DNA from: Elusimicrobiaceae bacterium
GTDB lineage: Bacteria > Elusimicrobiota > Elusimicrobia > Elusimicrobiales > Elusimicrobiaceae
Length of the DNA stretch: 64,000 nucleotides
Direction: 5' to 3'
Assembly: GCA_017961585.1 (NCBI GenBank)
Contig: JAGCWX010000007.1
Span: 1 to 64,000, forward strand
Below the pieces are notes generated by a model that was not told the DNA's origin, searched no databases, and saw nothing but the letters and a program-made list of their open reading frames with translations. The position numbers and the translations under genes are program-made. This document shows positions 27,190 through 36,424 of this stretch, piece after piece (positions within the stretch are counted from its first letter, which is position 1; each line of letters begins with the position of its first letter).

Positions 27190-28149
27190 TTAATTTCCTT
27201 TTAAACCCAAAAGAGATCTAAAAAAACTTCTTTGAGGAGAAACTAACTTCGTATATGAATTAAACTCATCTTGCGTCAAAATCTTTTTGACTTTTGCTTC
27301 ATATTTTTCTACTACTTCCGGTCGTAATTTGGAGCGAGTCCAAAACAAAGCCCGAACACGATATTCACTGAGTTGCGAAGAATATTTATCATACAGATTA
27401 TGCGCTTGCAGATACTTGGACAATTGGCTGATATTTTCAAATGTATAGTCCATATCTACATCGGTCCACGAATGGCACATAGAGCCCATTCGAACGCGGT
27501 AAGTGTACAAATAATCTGCTAAGTAATATATTTCATCTGCATGGATCAAAACGCCTATGGTAAATAAATGATCCTCTCCGTTACGCGTAGTAGCAAAATG
27601 AATGTCATTTTTTAAAATGAAATCTCTCCTGTATATACGATTCCACACTTGATTATACAAGTTATAAAATAGCCCTTCTGAGATAACTGTTTTGTCGTAT
27701 TTTTTCCTTGTTTTTAAATTATAGTTATACTCTTTTTTAAATTTTTTGCACAAGTCAATTTTTTTATACTTCTTTTGAGATTCCCGATATTCTATATAGT
27801 TAAATTGTACTACATCTGCCCGGTGTAATTGAGCATAATCATAAGCGCTTTTAAGCAAATCCGGCGATATAAAATCGTCCGGATCTACAAAAGCTACAAA
27901 TTCCCCCTGGGCCACCTGTAAAGCTCTATTGCGTGTAATTCCCTGGCCAGAATTTTCTTGAGATAGAACGATAAAGCGCTTATCTTTTTTAGCGTATTCT
28001 TGTAAAATCTGCAAGGAATTATCCGTAGAGCCGTCATTTATGCAAATGAACTCTACTTCTTGAAGTGTTGAGGCCAGGCAACTATCTAAACAATTCTTCA
28101 AGTAGGATGCTACATTAAACACTGGAATAATTACTGAAACTTTGAGCAT
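27190..28149 (-). CDS. Family 2 glycosyltransferase (CPS/EpsJ-like)
   Basis: A 319-residue GT2 enzyme: VSVIIPVFNVASYLKNCLDS, ICINDGSTDNSL, and the metal site AFVDPDDFIS. The GEDHLFTIGVL segment contains the putative base region of this common capsule GT subfamily. It is the first gene of the long operon; the nearest promoter is at 28188-28215. No ribosome binding site is apparent before the ATG at 28149. Confidence 0.9.
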   Translation of the reverse strand: MLKVSVIIPVFNVASYLKNCLDSCLASTLQEVEFICINDGSTDNSLQILQEYAKKDKRFIVLSQENSGQGITRNRALQVAQGEFVAFVDPDDFISPDLLKSAYDYAQLHRADVVQFNYIEYRESQKKYKKIDLCKKFKKEYNYNLKTRKKYDKTVISEGLFYNLYNQVWNRIYRRDFILKNDIHFATTRNGEDHLFTIGVLIHADEIYYLADYLYTYRVRMGSMCHSWTDVDMDYTFENISQLSKYLQAHNLYDKYSSQLSEYRVRALFWTRSKLRPEVVEKYEAKVKKILTQDEFNSYTKLVSPQRSFFRSLLGLKGN

Positions 28150-28187
28150 AAAGTTAAACGCAAGACTTTAAGTTTTCAAAATGACCC

Positions 28188-28215
28188 AGTATAAACTGCC
28201 CTGATTATCCCTCAA
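28188..28215 (-). promoter_or_regulatory. Sigma-70-type promoter of the CDP-deoxysugar operon
   Basis: On the minus strand TTGAGG, a 16-base spacer and TATACT, ending about 38 bases before the first start codon. The rest of 28150-28282 holds no gene, hairpin or repeat that I can see. Confidence 0.5.
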
Positions 28216-28282
28216 AATACCTGCTTTATACCTCGAGTGACACTATAGATATGTTAGCATTTAATAGGACGTTAAACAAGGT

Positions 28283-29482
28283 TTATTTGGCGGATTTCAA
28301 ATGAAGTTTTACAGCATCTAAAACTTGTTTGGGGGTAATAGAGGCCAGGCACTGTTTTTCCGGTGGATATCCTAGAATACACTGGGTCATCCAGTGTTTG
28401 CTTATATTCATACAACCCCCACAAAACGGGGCCTGGATATTGGTATTGCGGGAGTACCCTAAATAGGCCGCTTTGGAAGGCCCAAAAAGTACCACACAGG
28501 GGGTTTGGGTGAGATTAGCCAAATGTACCATCCCGCTTTCCCCATCTATATGAAGGCAGGATCTCCTTAAAATATGGGGTAAATCGGCAATAGAGGTCTT
28601 CCCAACTAGCGATGTATCCACAAAATCAAAGGGAATGCTTGTTTTTCCCCCTAGTTGCACAATTTTTAAGTGAGGGAATTGTTGCTTGATTTGCTGGATA
28701 AGTTCTTGCCAGTGCGTGCGAGGCCAATTGCGTGTACGGCCGTTATGGGATGGATCCGTGTGAGGATTGATCCCATCGTGGATGGTGATGTATGTTTGGC
28801 CCGCTAGGCCAAATTGGGTAAGTGTCCGGTGGGTGAGATCGGGATCCAAAGTTAACGGTGCTAGATCGTTTTGATGAACATCTAACCCGGTAAACCAGCC
28901 CAAATTGGTAATGCGGCTCCCCCCATGGGCAATGGCAATTTCGGCCAATTGTCCATCTAAATAAGGGGTATAAGTCGCAAAAGGTTTAAAACAACGCTGA
29001 ACGTCTAGCCCGTTTTCAATAAGGGGTAGCAATTGCGGAGCCAATTTCCCAATACGCGCCCGGTTAATGTAATCATACATTAAGAGGTGACAGCCGGAAA
29101 TCACTAAATCAAACTGCTCCGGGATATATTTATTGGAGTGAAATCCGTCAATGAGCCCATCCGGGAACACCATATCTACAGCAGATTTGAAATCGTAGGC
29201 AAAATAAATCAGCGAATCCGGAACAGCTTCACGTAGTCTTTTAATAAATACGCGGGTCATGCATACGTCGCCAATACCGCCGCGGATGTGTATGAGTATT
29301 TGCAATTTACCGGTAGGTGGGGTACACTTCTTAAAAAGCCGTTTTAAGCGAAGTTTGGTGCTTTTTCGCCATAAATTCAGCTTCATGGTGCTACGTACCA
29401 GCGCACTATCCTGCGCGGCTGCCTCTACCAATGCCCCTGCACGTAACCCGGCTAATTTGAAGGAATCTAAATTTTGGTCCAT
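28283..29482 (-). CDS. Family 9 glycosyltransferase (heptosyltransferase-like)
   Basis: A 399-residue GT-B enzyme. After a 50-residue basic N-terminal extension comes IHIRGGIGDVCMTRVF, the GT9 opening, and later HIDGESGMVHLANL and CVVLFGPSKAAYLGY at the donor site. A C-terminal group of cysteines (C-x2-C-x10-C-x9-C) parallels the GT9 at 16636. The ATG at 29482 is preferred over GTG 29491; GTGAGG lies just upstream. It is divergent from the GT8 gene, and the shared spacer holds an inverted repeat. Confidence 0.83.
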   Translation of the reverse strand: MDQNLDSFKLAGLRAGALVEAAAQDSALVRSTMKLNLWRKSTKLRLKRLFKKCTPPTGKLQILIHIRGGIGDVCMTRVFIKRLREAVPDSLIYFAYDFKSAVDMVFPDGLIDGFHSNKYIPEQFDLVISGCHLLMYDYINRARIGKLAPQLLPLIENGLDVQRCFKPFATYTPYLDGQLAEIAIAHGGSRITNLGWFTGLDVHQNDLAPLTLDPDLTHRTLTQFGLAGQTYITIHDGINPHTDPSHNGRTRNWPRTHWQELIQQIKQQFPHLKIVQLGGKTSIPFDFVDTSLVGKTSIADLPHILRRSCLHIDGESGMVHLANLTQTPCVVLFGPSKAAYLGYSRNTNIQAPFCGGCMNISKHWMTQCILGYPPEKQCLASITPKQVLDAVKLHLKSAK

Positions 29483-29495
29483 ACACCTCACCCTG

Positions 29496-29517
29496 ATATG
29501 TTATAATTGTAACATAT
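29496..29517. promoter_or_regulatory. Inverted repeat over the -10 region of divergent GT9/GT8 genes
   Basis: ATATGTTA and TAACATAT are exact reverse complements separated by TAATTG. The plus-strand TATAAT (29502-29507) for the GT8 gene lies inside the repeat, so a protein bound here would block it. Divergent position and symmetry suggest an operator; no regulator can be named. Confidence 0.45.
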
Positions 29518-29539
29518 AAAAGGGCTGGGTGGAGGAATT

Positions 29540-30499
29540 ATGAAGCCATACGCACTGTTTTTTGCCACAAATCGCCGTTTCCTATTTGCTTTAGCTGTGC
29601 TCCTAATGAGTTTGAAGGAAAAATCCCCCAAAGTGCTTGAGAAGGCCGATATCCTTGTTTATCATCAGGGACTTACGAAGGAAGATCAAGATTTCTTAAG
29701 CCGTATTTTACCTTGTCAGTTTACGCAGTATAAATTTGCCGTAGAGACGGATTTTGAGAATATCAATTTTAAACATTTTACCCAGCTCACTTTTGCGCGG
29801 TATGAAATTTTTGATCTGCTTACCAAATATGAAAAGATACTCTATATGGACGTAGATATGATGGTTGGCGGTGAATTATTGCCCGTGTTGGAAAATTATG
29901 CCAAGCAGGGCGGCGTGGCTATGTGTAAAGATATGCAAAAAGGGCTCACGTTAATTACCAAAAATTTCAAAGAACCTTTGCCACAGTATGACATGACGGT
30001 TCCCTGTTACAACGCAGGGATGACGTTGTTTTCCCGTCCCTTGAACCATCAAGAGGATTTGCGTATGTGGTGCTATCATAAAACTGCCGAGTGGCTAGAG
30101 AATCTAGTTTGCCCGGATCAGGGAATAGTCAATGTGATGCTCCAAGAGTTTAAAATCCCAATAGATATACTTCCGGACGTGTGCAACTGTTTGCCTTCCA
30201 ATCCGAAATATTTAGATAAAACCCGTCATGATGTACTTGTATATCATTGTGCGGGTGGCGGTCTGCGGTTTTGGACGTATACTTGGAATGGCCCTTGGCA
30301 AAAATACTATCAAGAATATTTGAAGATGGATGGAAAACCGCACACGGACAAAGAACACGCGTGGCTTAAATTCATTAAAAAACACAACTTACAGCGTTTT
30401 GCGTTTTTTGACCGTTCCCCCGATCCCCAAATGCATCCGCATCGCTTTTTAAAGTACTTGGTCACATACCCTTTCAAGTATTGGTTTAAAAAGGGATAA
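29540..30499 (+). CDS. Family 8-like glycosyltransferase
   Basis: A 319-residue GT-A enzyme with the GT8-type order: ALFFATNRRFLFALAVLLMSL, TFARYEIFDLL, and the metal-binding DVDMM in ILYMDVDMMV, then PCYNAGMTLFSRPL, CPDQGIVNVML and a late VYHCAGGG. It probably uses a UDP-sugar to extend an LPS or capsule glycan. A GGAGG site precedes the ATG; the -10 box TATAAT lies in the inverted repeat upstream, and a terminator follows the gene, so it is transcribed alone. Confidence 0.83.
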   Translation: MKPYALFFATNRRFLFALAVLLMSLKEKSPKVLEKADILVYHQGLTKEDQDFLSRILPCQFTQYKFAVETDFENINFKHFTQLTFARYEIFDLLTKYEKILYMDVDMMVGGELLPVLENYAKQGGVAMCKDMQKGLTLITKNFKEPLPQYDMTVPCYNAGMTLFSRPLNHQEDLRMWCYHKTAEWLENLVCPDQGIVNVMLQEFKIPIDILPDVCNCLPSNPKYLDKTRHDVLVYHCAGGGLRFWTYTWNGPWQKYYQEYLKMDGKPHTDKEHAWLKFIKKHNLQRFAFFDRSPDPQMHPHRFLKYLVTYPFKYWFKKG

Positions 30500-30595
30500 A
30501 GCATATATACTTTTTGCCGGTTCGTATGTGGTAGGCGGATGAATTTATTTATCAAATACTTATAACAGTACTCTGAACGATAGATAGAAGTAAAA

Positions 30596-30634
30596 AAGCT
30601 GCCCCAAGAAAACTTGGGGCGGCTTGCTGTTTTT
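30596..30634. terminator. Bidirectional terminator between GT8 and the efflux operon
   Basis: AAGCTGCCCCAAG and CTTGGGGCGGCTT pair over 13 positions (one G-U) around an AAAA loop, with T tracts on both strands. It lies between convergent stop codons (30499 plus, 30637 minus). The remaining bases 30500-30595 hold nothing recognisable. Confidence 0.9.
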
Positions 30635-30636
30635 GA

Positions 30637-33600
30637 TTATCGAATTCTTATTTCATCCGGGTGGGGCTCAATGATTTGCCCGCGCTTTTTGGCCTTATAC
30701 CGGGCATAGCGTTCTACCTGGCTCTGAACCAGCATATAGAACAGCGGAATCAGGACCAGCCCTGCTAAAGTACCAATTAACATCCCGTAAAATACAGGAA
30801 CCCCCAAAGCGCGGCGGCTGGCGGCCCCGGCCCCGGTGGCCATTACCATGGGGAGCATCCCCAAAATAAACGTGAATGCGGTCATCAGTACGGGCCGGAA
30901 GCGTTGGATAAGCCCGTCCATAGCGGCTTTGTACACACTAGCCCCGGATTTGTGTTCATCTTTGGCAAATTCCACAATTAAAATAGCGTTTTTGGCGGCT
31001 AAACCAACCAGTAATACCAACCCCAACTGGGCGTAAATGCTTAGTGATTGTCCGCTAATCCACAGCCCAAATAACCCCCCACCTACGGCGGCCACAACGG
31101 ACATCAGCACCGGTACCGGGATCGTCCAGCTTTCATACTGCGCTACGAGGAACAAGTACGCAAAGATAACGGCCAACATAATCAACATATTGATTTGCCC
31201 TTTGTTTTGTTTTTCCTGATAGCTCATGCCCGTCCACTCATAGGCGTATCCGGGCGGCAAGTTTTTAAGAATTTGCTCCGTCTTTTCCATCGCTTGCCCG
31301 GAGCTGGAATTAGCATTGGGTGTACCCATCACCGTAGCGGCGGGGTATTGGTTGTAACGCGTAATTTGACGCGGTGACAAAATGTACTTTTGGTCCACCA
31401 GTGCCATTAAAGGTACCAACTCCCCGGTAGAACTGGTAACGTACATTTTGTTGATGTTTTCAGGCGTCATGCGGTACTTACTGTCGGACTGCATGATTAC
31501 TTTGTTAATTTGCGTGCCGAAGTTCACGTCTCCCACGTACGAAGAACCCAGGTAGTTTTCCAAAATGGAAAAGACGCTGGAAACGGGCACTTTCATGCTT
31601 TCGGCTTTTTGACGGTTAACGTCCAAATAAATGTTGGGCGTATCGGCTTTGAACGTGGCGTAGGCCACTTGCATCGTCGGATCCATCATCATTTGATACC
31701 CGATGCCCGTAGAAACATTAGCCAGTTTTTGGTAGTCAAAATCGTTAAGTGACTGGATACGTAAATCGAGTCCTCCCGACGTACCCAACCCCGGAATAGA
31801 CGGCATTTCTACCACGCGGATGGTGGCCTCGGGGATGCGGGAAAATTGCATATTAAACTGGCGTGCCAGGTCGCTTTGCAATTTGCTGGGCATAGGTTTC
31901 TTGCGCAATTTATTAAACATGCGTCTTAGAAAACTGGGTTGTTTACGTTGGTTCCACGGATCTAAAGTGACGAACACAACCGCCGTATTTTCCCCCGACC
32001 CACCCAACAAGCTAAACCCGGTAACGGCCGTAGTATGTTTGATACCCGGCGTACTACCCAGTTCAGCAAGCACTTGGTCCATTACTTTTTGCGTACGCGC
32101 GAAAGTGGCTCCTTCAGGTAACTGCACATCTACCACCAAAATCCCTTGGTCTTCTAGCGGAATAAACGAGGTAGGCATCACTTGTAAGAACACAAAATCC
32201 AGTGCCACAAATCCGCCGAATAAAAGCGCAATAATAAACTTGCGCGCCAGTTTGCGCACGACGGTGCGGTACCCGCGTGAGCCGCGTTGCACCGCCATGT
32301 TAAACCACCGCAAGAACCAAATATTGGTTTCTTTGATAGGTTTTAACATAGTAGCACAAATGGCCGGGGATAAGGACAACGCATTGAGTGTGGAAAAACA
32401 CACCGCCACGGAAATGGTTACGGCAAATTGCGTGTAAATTTTACCGGTAATCCCCCCCATAAATGTAATAGGGATAAAGATAGCCAGTAGCACTAGCGTT
32501 GTAGCGATCAATGCGCTGGAAAGTTCGTCCATCGCTTGTTCGGCCGCGTGGTGGGCTGATTGTTTTTCACGGTTCATCAGCACAATCACACGTTCCACCA
32601 CACAAATAGCGTCGTCTACTACCAGCCCGATGGCCAATACCAAGGCAAACAGGGTAAACATGTTAATAGAATATCCCAACGCCATCATTACGGCAAATGT
32701 ACCGAGCAAAGAAACCGGAATCGTGGCCGCAGGTACTAAGGTAGCACGCCAATCCTGCAAGAACACGTAACACACAATTACTACCAGTATGAAAGTAAGC
32801 ATCAACGTAAAAACAACTTCTTCTACGGAAGCATTAATAAAACCGGTTGTATCAAAAGAGAACTCATAATTTAACCCTTTGGGGAAGAATTGTTCCAAAC
32901 GTTTGAGTTCTTTGCGTACCCCTTCAATCGTTTCCAATGCGTTGGCACCAGAAGAGAGGTTAATCATCATCGGGACCGACATTTTGCGGTCAAAAGATGC
33001 GCCAAAACCGTAAGATTCTTTGCCTTCTTCCACTTTAGCAATATCCGAGAGGCGCACAATTCCGCCCTGGTTATCGGTACGGATAATGATATTTTGGAAA
33101 TCTTTGGCGTTATTTAAACGACCGTCGGTTTGTAGTGCATATACCGTCAGTACACTCCCGTCGTTAGGACGAGCCCCGATTTTACCCAAAGAAGGTTGAT
33201 AGTTTTGCGTGGAAATAGCGTTTTTAACGTCAGCAATGGAAATATCTAACGCGGCCATTTTATCTGAGTCCAGCCACACACGCATACTCTTGGCCGCTCC
33301 GAACACGCGGGCCTCGCCCACGCCGTTTACGCGGCTAATATTTTTTTGAACGTTATTATTTAAGTAATCACTAATTTCTAATTCACTTAGGGTTCCTTCA
33401 TCTGCGGTAAAAGATACAAACCCTAAAATGTTAGACGAACGGCGAAACACACTAATCCCTTGGCGTGTCACTTCGGGCGGTAAAAGCGGAGTTGCTTGCG
33501 AAACGCGGTTTTGTACTTTTACCTGTGCAATATCCGGGTCCACCCCCGTTTTAAATGTAACGGTTAGCATGTAGGAGCCGTCAGCCGAATCAGAGGACAT

Positions 33601-33834
33601 ATAAAGCATGTCTTCCACCCCGTTGACGGAAGCTTCCAGCGGAATCCCTACCGTTTTGGCAATTACCTCCGCACTGGCCCCGGGATAAGCGGCACGCACT
33701 ACTACTTCAGGCGGAGTGATTTCCGGATACAATGCAACCGGTAAATTTTTAAGTGCAATCGCCCCAGCTAAACACAATACCAGTGAAATAACGACCGCAA
33801 AACGCGGACGGTTAATAAAAAATTTAGCAAACAT
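30637..33834 (-). CDS. RND multidrug efflux pump, inner-membrane transporter (AcrB/MexB type, HAE1)
   Basis: A full-length 1065-residue RND pump driven by the proton gradient. It has the N-terminal FFINRPRFAVVISLVL helix, two large periplasmic loops after TM1 and TM7, and the proton-relay aspartates in AIGLVVDDAICVVERV of TM4, followed by the conserved VFLQDWRATLVP and GAAKNAILIVEFAKD-like segments. It works with the membrane fusion protein and TolC-like channel encoded upstream in the same operon. The ATG follows the MFP stop codon directly. The C-terminal tail is basic. Confidence 0.96.
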   Translation of the reverse strand: MFAKFFINRPRFAVVISLVLCLAGAIALKNLPVALYPEITPPEVVVRAAYPGASAEVIAKTVGIPLEASVNGVEDMLYMSSDSADGSYMLTVTFKTGVDPDIAQVKVQNRVSQATPLLPPEVTRQGISVFRRSSNILGFVSFTADEGTLSELEISDYLNNNVQKNISRVNGVGEARVFGAAKSMRVWLDSDKMAALDISIADVKNAISTQNYQPSLGKIGARPNDGSVLTVYALQTDGRLNNAKDFQNIIIRTDNQGGIVRLSDIAKVEEGKESYGFGASFDRKMSVPMMINLSSGANALETIEGVRKELKRLEQFFPKGLNYEFSFDTTGFINASVEEVVFTLMLTFILVVIVCYVFLQDWRATLVPAATIPVSLLGTFAVMMALGYSINMFTLFALVLAIGLVVDDAICVVERVIVLMNREKQSAHHAAEQAMDELSSALIATTLVLLAIFIPITFMGGITGKIYTQFAVTISVAVCFSTLNALSLSPAICATMLKPIKETNIWFLRWFNMAVQRGSRGYRTVVRKLARKFIIALLFGGFVALDFVFLQVMPTSFIPLEDQGILVVDVQLPEGATFARTQKVMDQVLAELGSTPGIKHTTAVTGFSLLGGSGENTAVVFVTLDPWNQRKQPSFLRRMFNKLRKKPMPSKLQSDLARQFNMQFSRIPEATIRVVEMPSIPGLGTSGGLDLRIQSLNDFDYQKLANVSTGIGYQMMMDPTMQVAYATFKADTPNIYLDVNRQKAESMKVPVSSVFSILENYLGSSYVGDVNFGTQINKVIMQSDSKYRMTPENINKMYVTSSTGELVPLMALVDQKYILSPRQITRYNQYPAATVMGTPNANSSSGQAMEKTEQILKNLPPGYAYEWTGMSYQEKQNKGQINMLIMLAVIFAYLFLVAQYESWTIPVPVLMSVVAAVGGGLFGLWISGQSLSIYAQLGLVLLVGLAAKNAILIVEFAKDEHKSGASVYKAAMDGLIQRFRPVLMTAFTFILGMLPMVMATGAGAASRRALGVPVFYGMLIGTLAGLVLIPLFYMLVQSQVERYARYKAKKRGQIIEPHPDEIRIR

Positions 33835-35082
33835 TTAGTTGTTTTCCCCCTCTTTCGTGTTAACGGGAACGGTCTGAGCGGTGGCCGGTGCGTATGATTG
33901 CGTGTGTGCCGGTTTTTCTTGTGCTTTAGGGGAAGCTTCGGGCATATTCACTTCGCTTACGTTAACCTGTTGCCCGTTTTGCAATTTTTGTTGGCCAATA
34001 GTGACCACACGGTCCCCTGCTTGTAAGCCGGATACTACAACTACGTTTCCGTTTACTACGTCACCAGTTTTGACGTATTGTTGTACCACTACCCCTTGGC
34101 TATTTACCGTCATTACGTACTGTCCGGTAGCATCTTGCGCAAGCGCCGTCTGCGGAATCAAAATCATCGGGCGCAATTTATCTAAACTGACCGTTACATT
34201 GACGTAGTTGCCGGGAATAAGTTTATTCTCTTTGTTATCCGTTTGAGCATATACGGCCATGGTAGCGGTTTGTGCGTTAATTTCGTTATCGGCAAATAGA
34301 TTGGCTTCAGGCATTTCAATGGTTTGTCCGTTAGGCAAAGCAATTTGAATATCCGGACGTGTGTTTTGATTGGTAATTTGATCCATACCGGACAAACGTT
34401 CCTTATCCGTGATGGAGAATACCACACGAATTGGATCCATTTGTACCACGCGGGCTAATTTGCTAGCCCCGGCGGTAGCCAAATTCCCTTTGGTCATTAG
34501 GGCCTTGCCGATATAACCCGCAATCGGAGATTTAACTTCCGTATAAGCCAAATCCAGCTTGGCTAAATCCAACGCAGCTTTGGCGGCTTTAACGTTGGCT
34601 TTGGCATTGGCCAAATTACTTTCAGCAAGTTCCAAATCGGCTTGAGAGAGCATGTGATCCTTATATAAGGCCAGTTCGCGGTTATAATCGCTTTGGATTT
34701 GTTTCAATGAAGCATTGGATTTATCCAAAGTAGCTTCGGCAGAAGAAACAGCCGCTTTGTAGCGTTTTTGATCAATGATAAAGAGCACTTCGCCTTCGTT
34801 GACAAAGGAACCGTCTTGAAAGAGGACCTGATCAATGTAGCCGGACACTTGTGGAACCACGTCGGTAGCGTTAATGGCTTCTACACGGGCAATAAAATTT
34901 TTACCCAAAGCTACCGGTTTTTTCTCAAGCGTTTTGACTAGCACGCTGGCTTGCCCGGCGCCACCCATTCCCATGGGACCGGCATGCGAAAAGAATTTTC
35001 CCTTTACGAAAAACCCAATAGCTACCCCTACGAATACGAGTAGCAAATATTTAAGATAACGATACATTGTTCTTTTTGTCAT
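33835..35082 (-). CDS. RND efflux periplasmic adaptor (AcrA/MexA-type membrane fusion protein)
   Basis: A 415-residue adaptor anchored by one N-terminal helix (YLKYLLLVFVGVAIGFFVKG). The lipoyl half-motifs VVPQVSGYIDQVLFQDGSFVNEG and VKSPIAGYIGKALMTKG flank an alpha-helical hairpin of about 70 residues; beta-barrel and membrane-proximal domains follow (LIPGNYVNVTV, LIPQTALAQD). The C-terminal 40 residues are Pro/Ala/Gln-rich and disordered. An alternative start is the ATG five codons in. Second of the three pump components in the operon. Confidence 0.93.
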   Translation of the reverse strand: MTKRTMYRYLKYLLLVFVGVAIGFFVKGKFFSHAGPMGMGGAGQASVLVKTLEKKPVALGKNFIARVEAINATDVVPQVSGYIDQVLFQDGSFVNEGEVLFIIDQKRYKAAVSSAEATLDKSNASLKQIQSDYNRELALYKDHMLSQADLELAESNLANAKANVKAAKAALDLAKLDLAYTEVKSPIAGYIGKALMTKGNLATAGASKLARVVQMDPIRVVFSITDKERLSGMDQITNQNTRPDIQIALPNGQTIEMPEANLFADNEINAQTATMAVYAQTDNKENKLIPGNYVNVTVSLDKLRPMILIPQTALAQDATGQYVMTVNSQGVVVQQYVKTGDVVNGNVVVVSGLQAGDRVVTIGQQKLQNGQQVNVSEVNMPEASPKAQEKPAHTQSYAPATAQTVPVNTKEGENN

Positions 35083-35086
35083 AATT

Positions 35087-36424
35087 TTATTTCCCTACAC
35101 TTCTATATAGATTTGCTTTGCTTAACAGTAAACTGTAAAAAGCAGAAATTTTATTTTGCCGTGCTTCAGCCAATTGCGCCACCGCATCCAACAAGGTTAT
35201 AATATCACCCTTACCTACCTGGTAATAGCGGAAAGCTACCCGGTGGTTTTCTTCGGCACTTTCCAGTACGGTTTGGCTGATTTCGTATGAGCGCTTAGAC
35301 GTTTTGTAATGTTGATAATTGCTCCATACTTCATTTTGAATAGCCAAACGCAAATTTTGCGTATTGGCTTGTTCTTGCTGATAGGCCCAAGAGGCCGATT
35401 TTACTCTATACAAGTTAGAAAACCCGGTAAACAACGGTACACTAACGACCAATCCGGCCACGTTTTCACGTCCATAGTAGGAGGAATGTTTCCAGGTGGT
35501 ATCGGCAAGATCGGCCGAAGCGGTGGCACTAAGTGACGGGAGCATACCTGTCTTGGCCGCCGTGACGCTGGATTTCGCGGCGCGTTCTTGGCTTTCTTGT
35601 GCGCGCAGTTCCGGGCGGTTAGCCAAGGCATCTTTCATTAGTTCTTGTACATCGTCTTTTTCAATAGAGATATCCGCTTGGTCAAACACCGGTTTTTTTA
35701 GTTGCAGCTGTGTATCTGGCGATAAATTTAACAAGATAGCCAGTTGGCCGCTAAATTGTTTAATTTCGTCTTCTGCCAACACCACGGATAACAACGCTTG
35801 TTCATAGCGGGTTTTGGCTTGTAAGTTATCGCTTAAAGAAACCATGCCCAATTTGTAGCGTTTTTGCGCCTCAGTATAGGATTGTTTGTAGGAATCCAAA
35901 CTGGCATTGGCGCTGACGAGCGTTTCCTGCGCGGCTAATAATCTTAAGTAGGCCGTTTGTACGGAAAGCATTAAATCATGTAAGGCGGCATTATAGCCAT
36001 AGTTGGCGGCATCGGCATAAGCGCGCAACGTGTTGATGCGGCTTTCGCGCCCCCCAAAATCAAACAAAAGCCACGCGGCTTCGGCCTTGGCAGCATAAGG
36101 TTCTGTTTGCGCATATCCACCGTGGCTTTCCATGCGGACGCCGCTAATGCCGGCGTTCCCTGTCAAGCGGATAGTAGGTAAATACTCATTCCGGCCGCTA
36201 CCCAAATTGGCCTCATTGGCTTTGACCCCCATGTATTGGGCACTCAAAGCCGGGTTAGTACAAACACCGATTTGTACTAAATCATCCAACGAAAGCGGGT
36301 CATGGGCGATATCTTTATCAATGCACCCTTTTGGCGGCTGCGCTTTGGACGTAAACAACGGGTCAAATGCCATACACGGCAAAGCCACACTACAAAGCAA
36401 CCCTATCAACAATTGTTTTTTCAT
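35087..36424 (-). CDS. TolC-family outer-membrane efflux channel
   Basis: A 445-residue outer-membrane factor with a signal peptide (MKKQLLIGLLCSVALPCMA). Long amphipathic helices with repeated NPALSAQ/RPELRAQESQERAAKSSV type segments mark the two OEP repeats; GNAGISGVR- and ADLADTTW-like strands form the barrel part. It would complete the tripartite pump with the adaptor and RND protein downstream. Its ATG overlaps the tetR stop by four bases. Confidence 0.92.
   Translation of the reverse strand: MKKQLLIGLLCSVALPCMAFDPLFTSKAQPPKGCIDKDIAHDPLSLDDLVQIGVCTNPALSAQYMGVKANEANLGSGRNEYLPTIRLTGNAGISGVRMESHGGYAQTEPYAAKAEAAWLLFDFGGRESRINTLRAYADAANYGYNAALHDLMLSVQTAYLRLLAAQETLVSANASLDSYKQSYTEAQKRYKLGMVSLSDNLQAKTRYEQALLSVVLAEDEIKQFSGQLAILLNLSPDTQLQLKKPVFDQADISIEKDDVQELMKDALANRPELRAQESQERAAKSSVTAAKTGMLPSLSATASADLADTTWKHSSYYGRENVAGLVVSVPLFTGFSNLYRVKSASWAYQQEQANTQNLRLAIQNEVWSNYQHYKTSKRSYEISQTVLESAEENHRVAFRYYQVGKGDIITLLDAVAQLAEARQNKISAFYSLLLSKANLYRSVGK

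Noticed and set aside
28150-28282. Possible small gene or RNA in the spacer before the CDP-sugar operon
   Set aside because: Only a promoter-like pair of boxes was seen; no ORF with a ribosome binding site and no stable hairpin.
31820-32437. 205-codon open frame on the plus strand
   Set aside because: It is antisense to the RND pump gene and has no independent coding signs.
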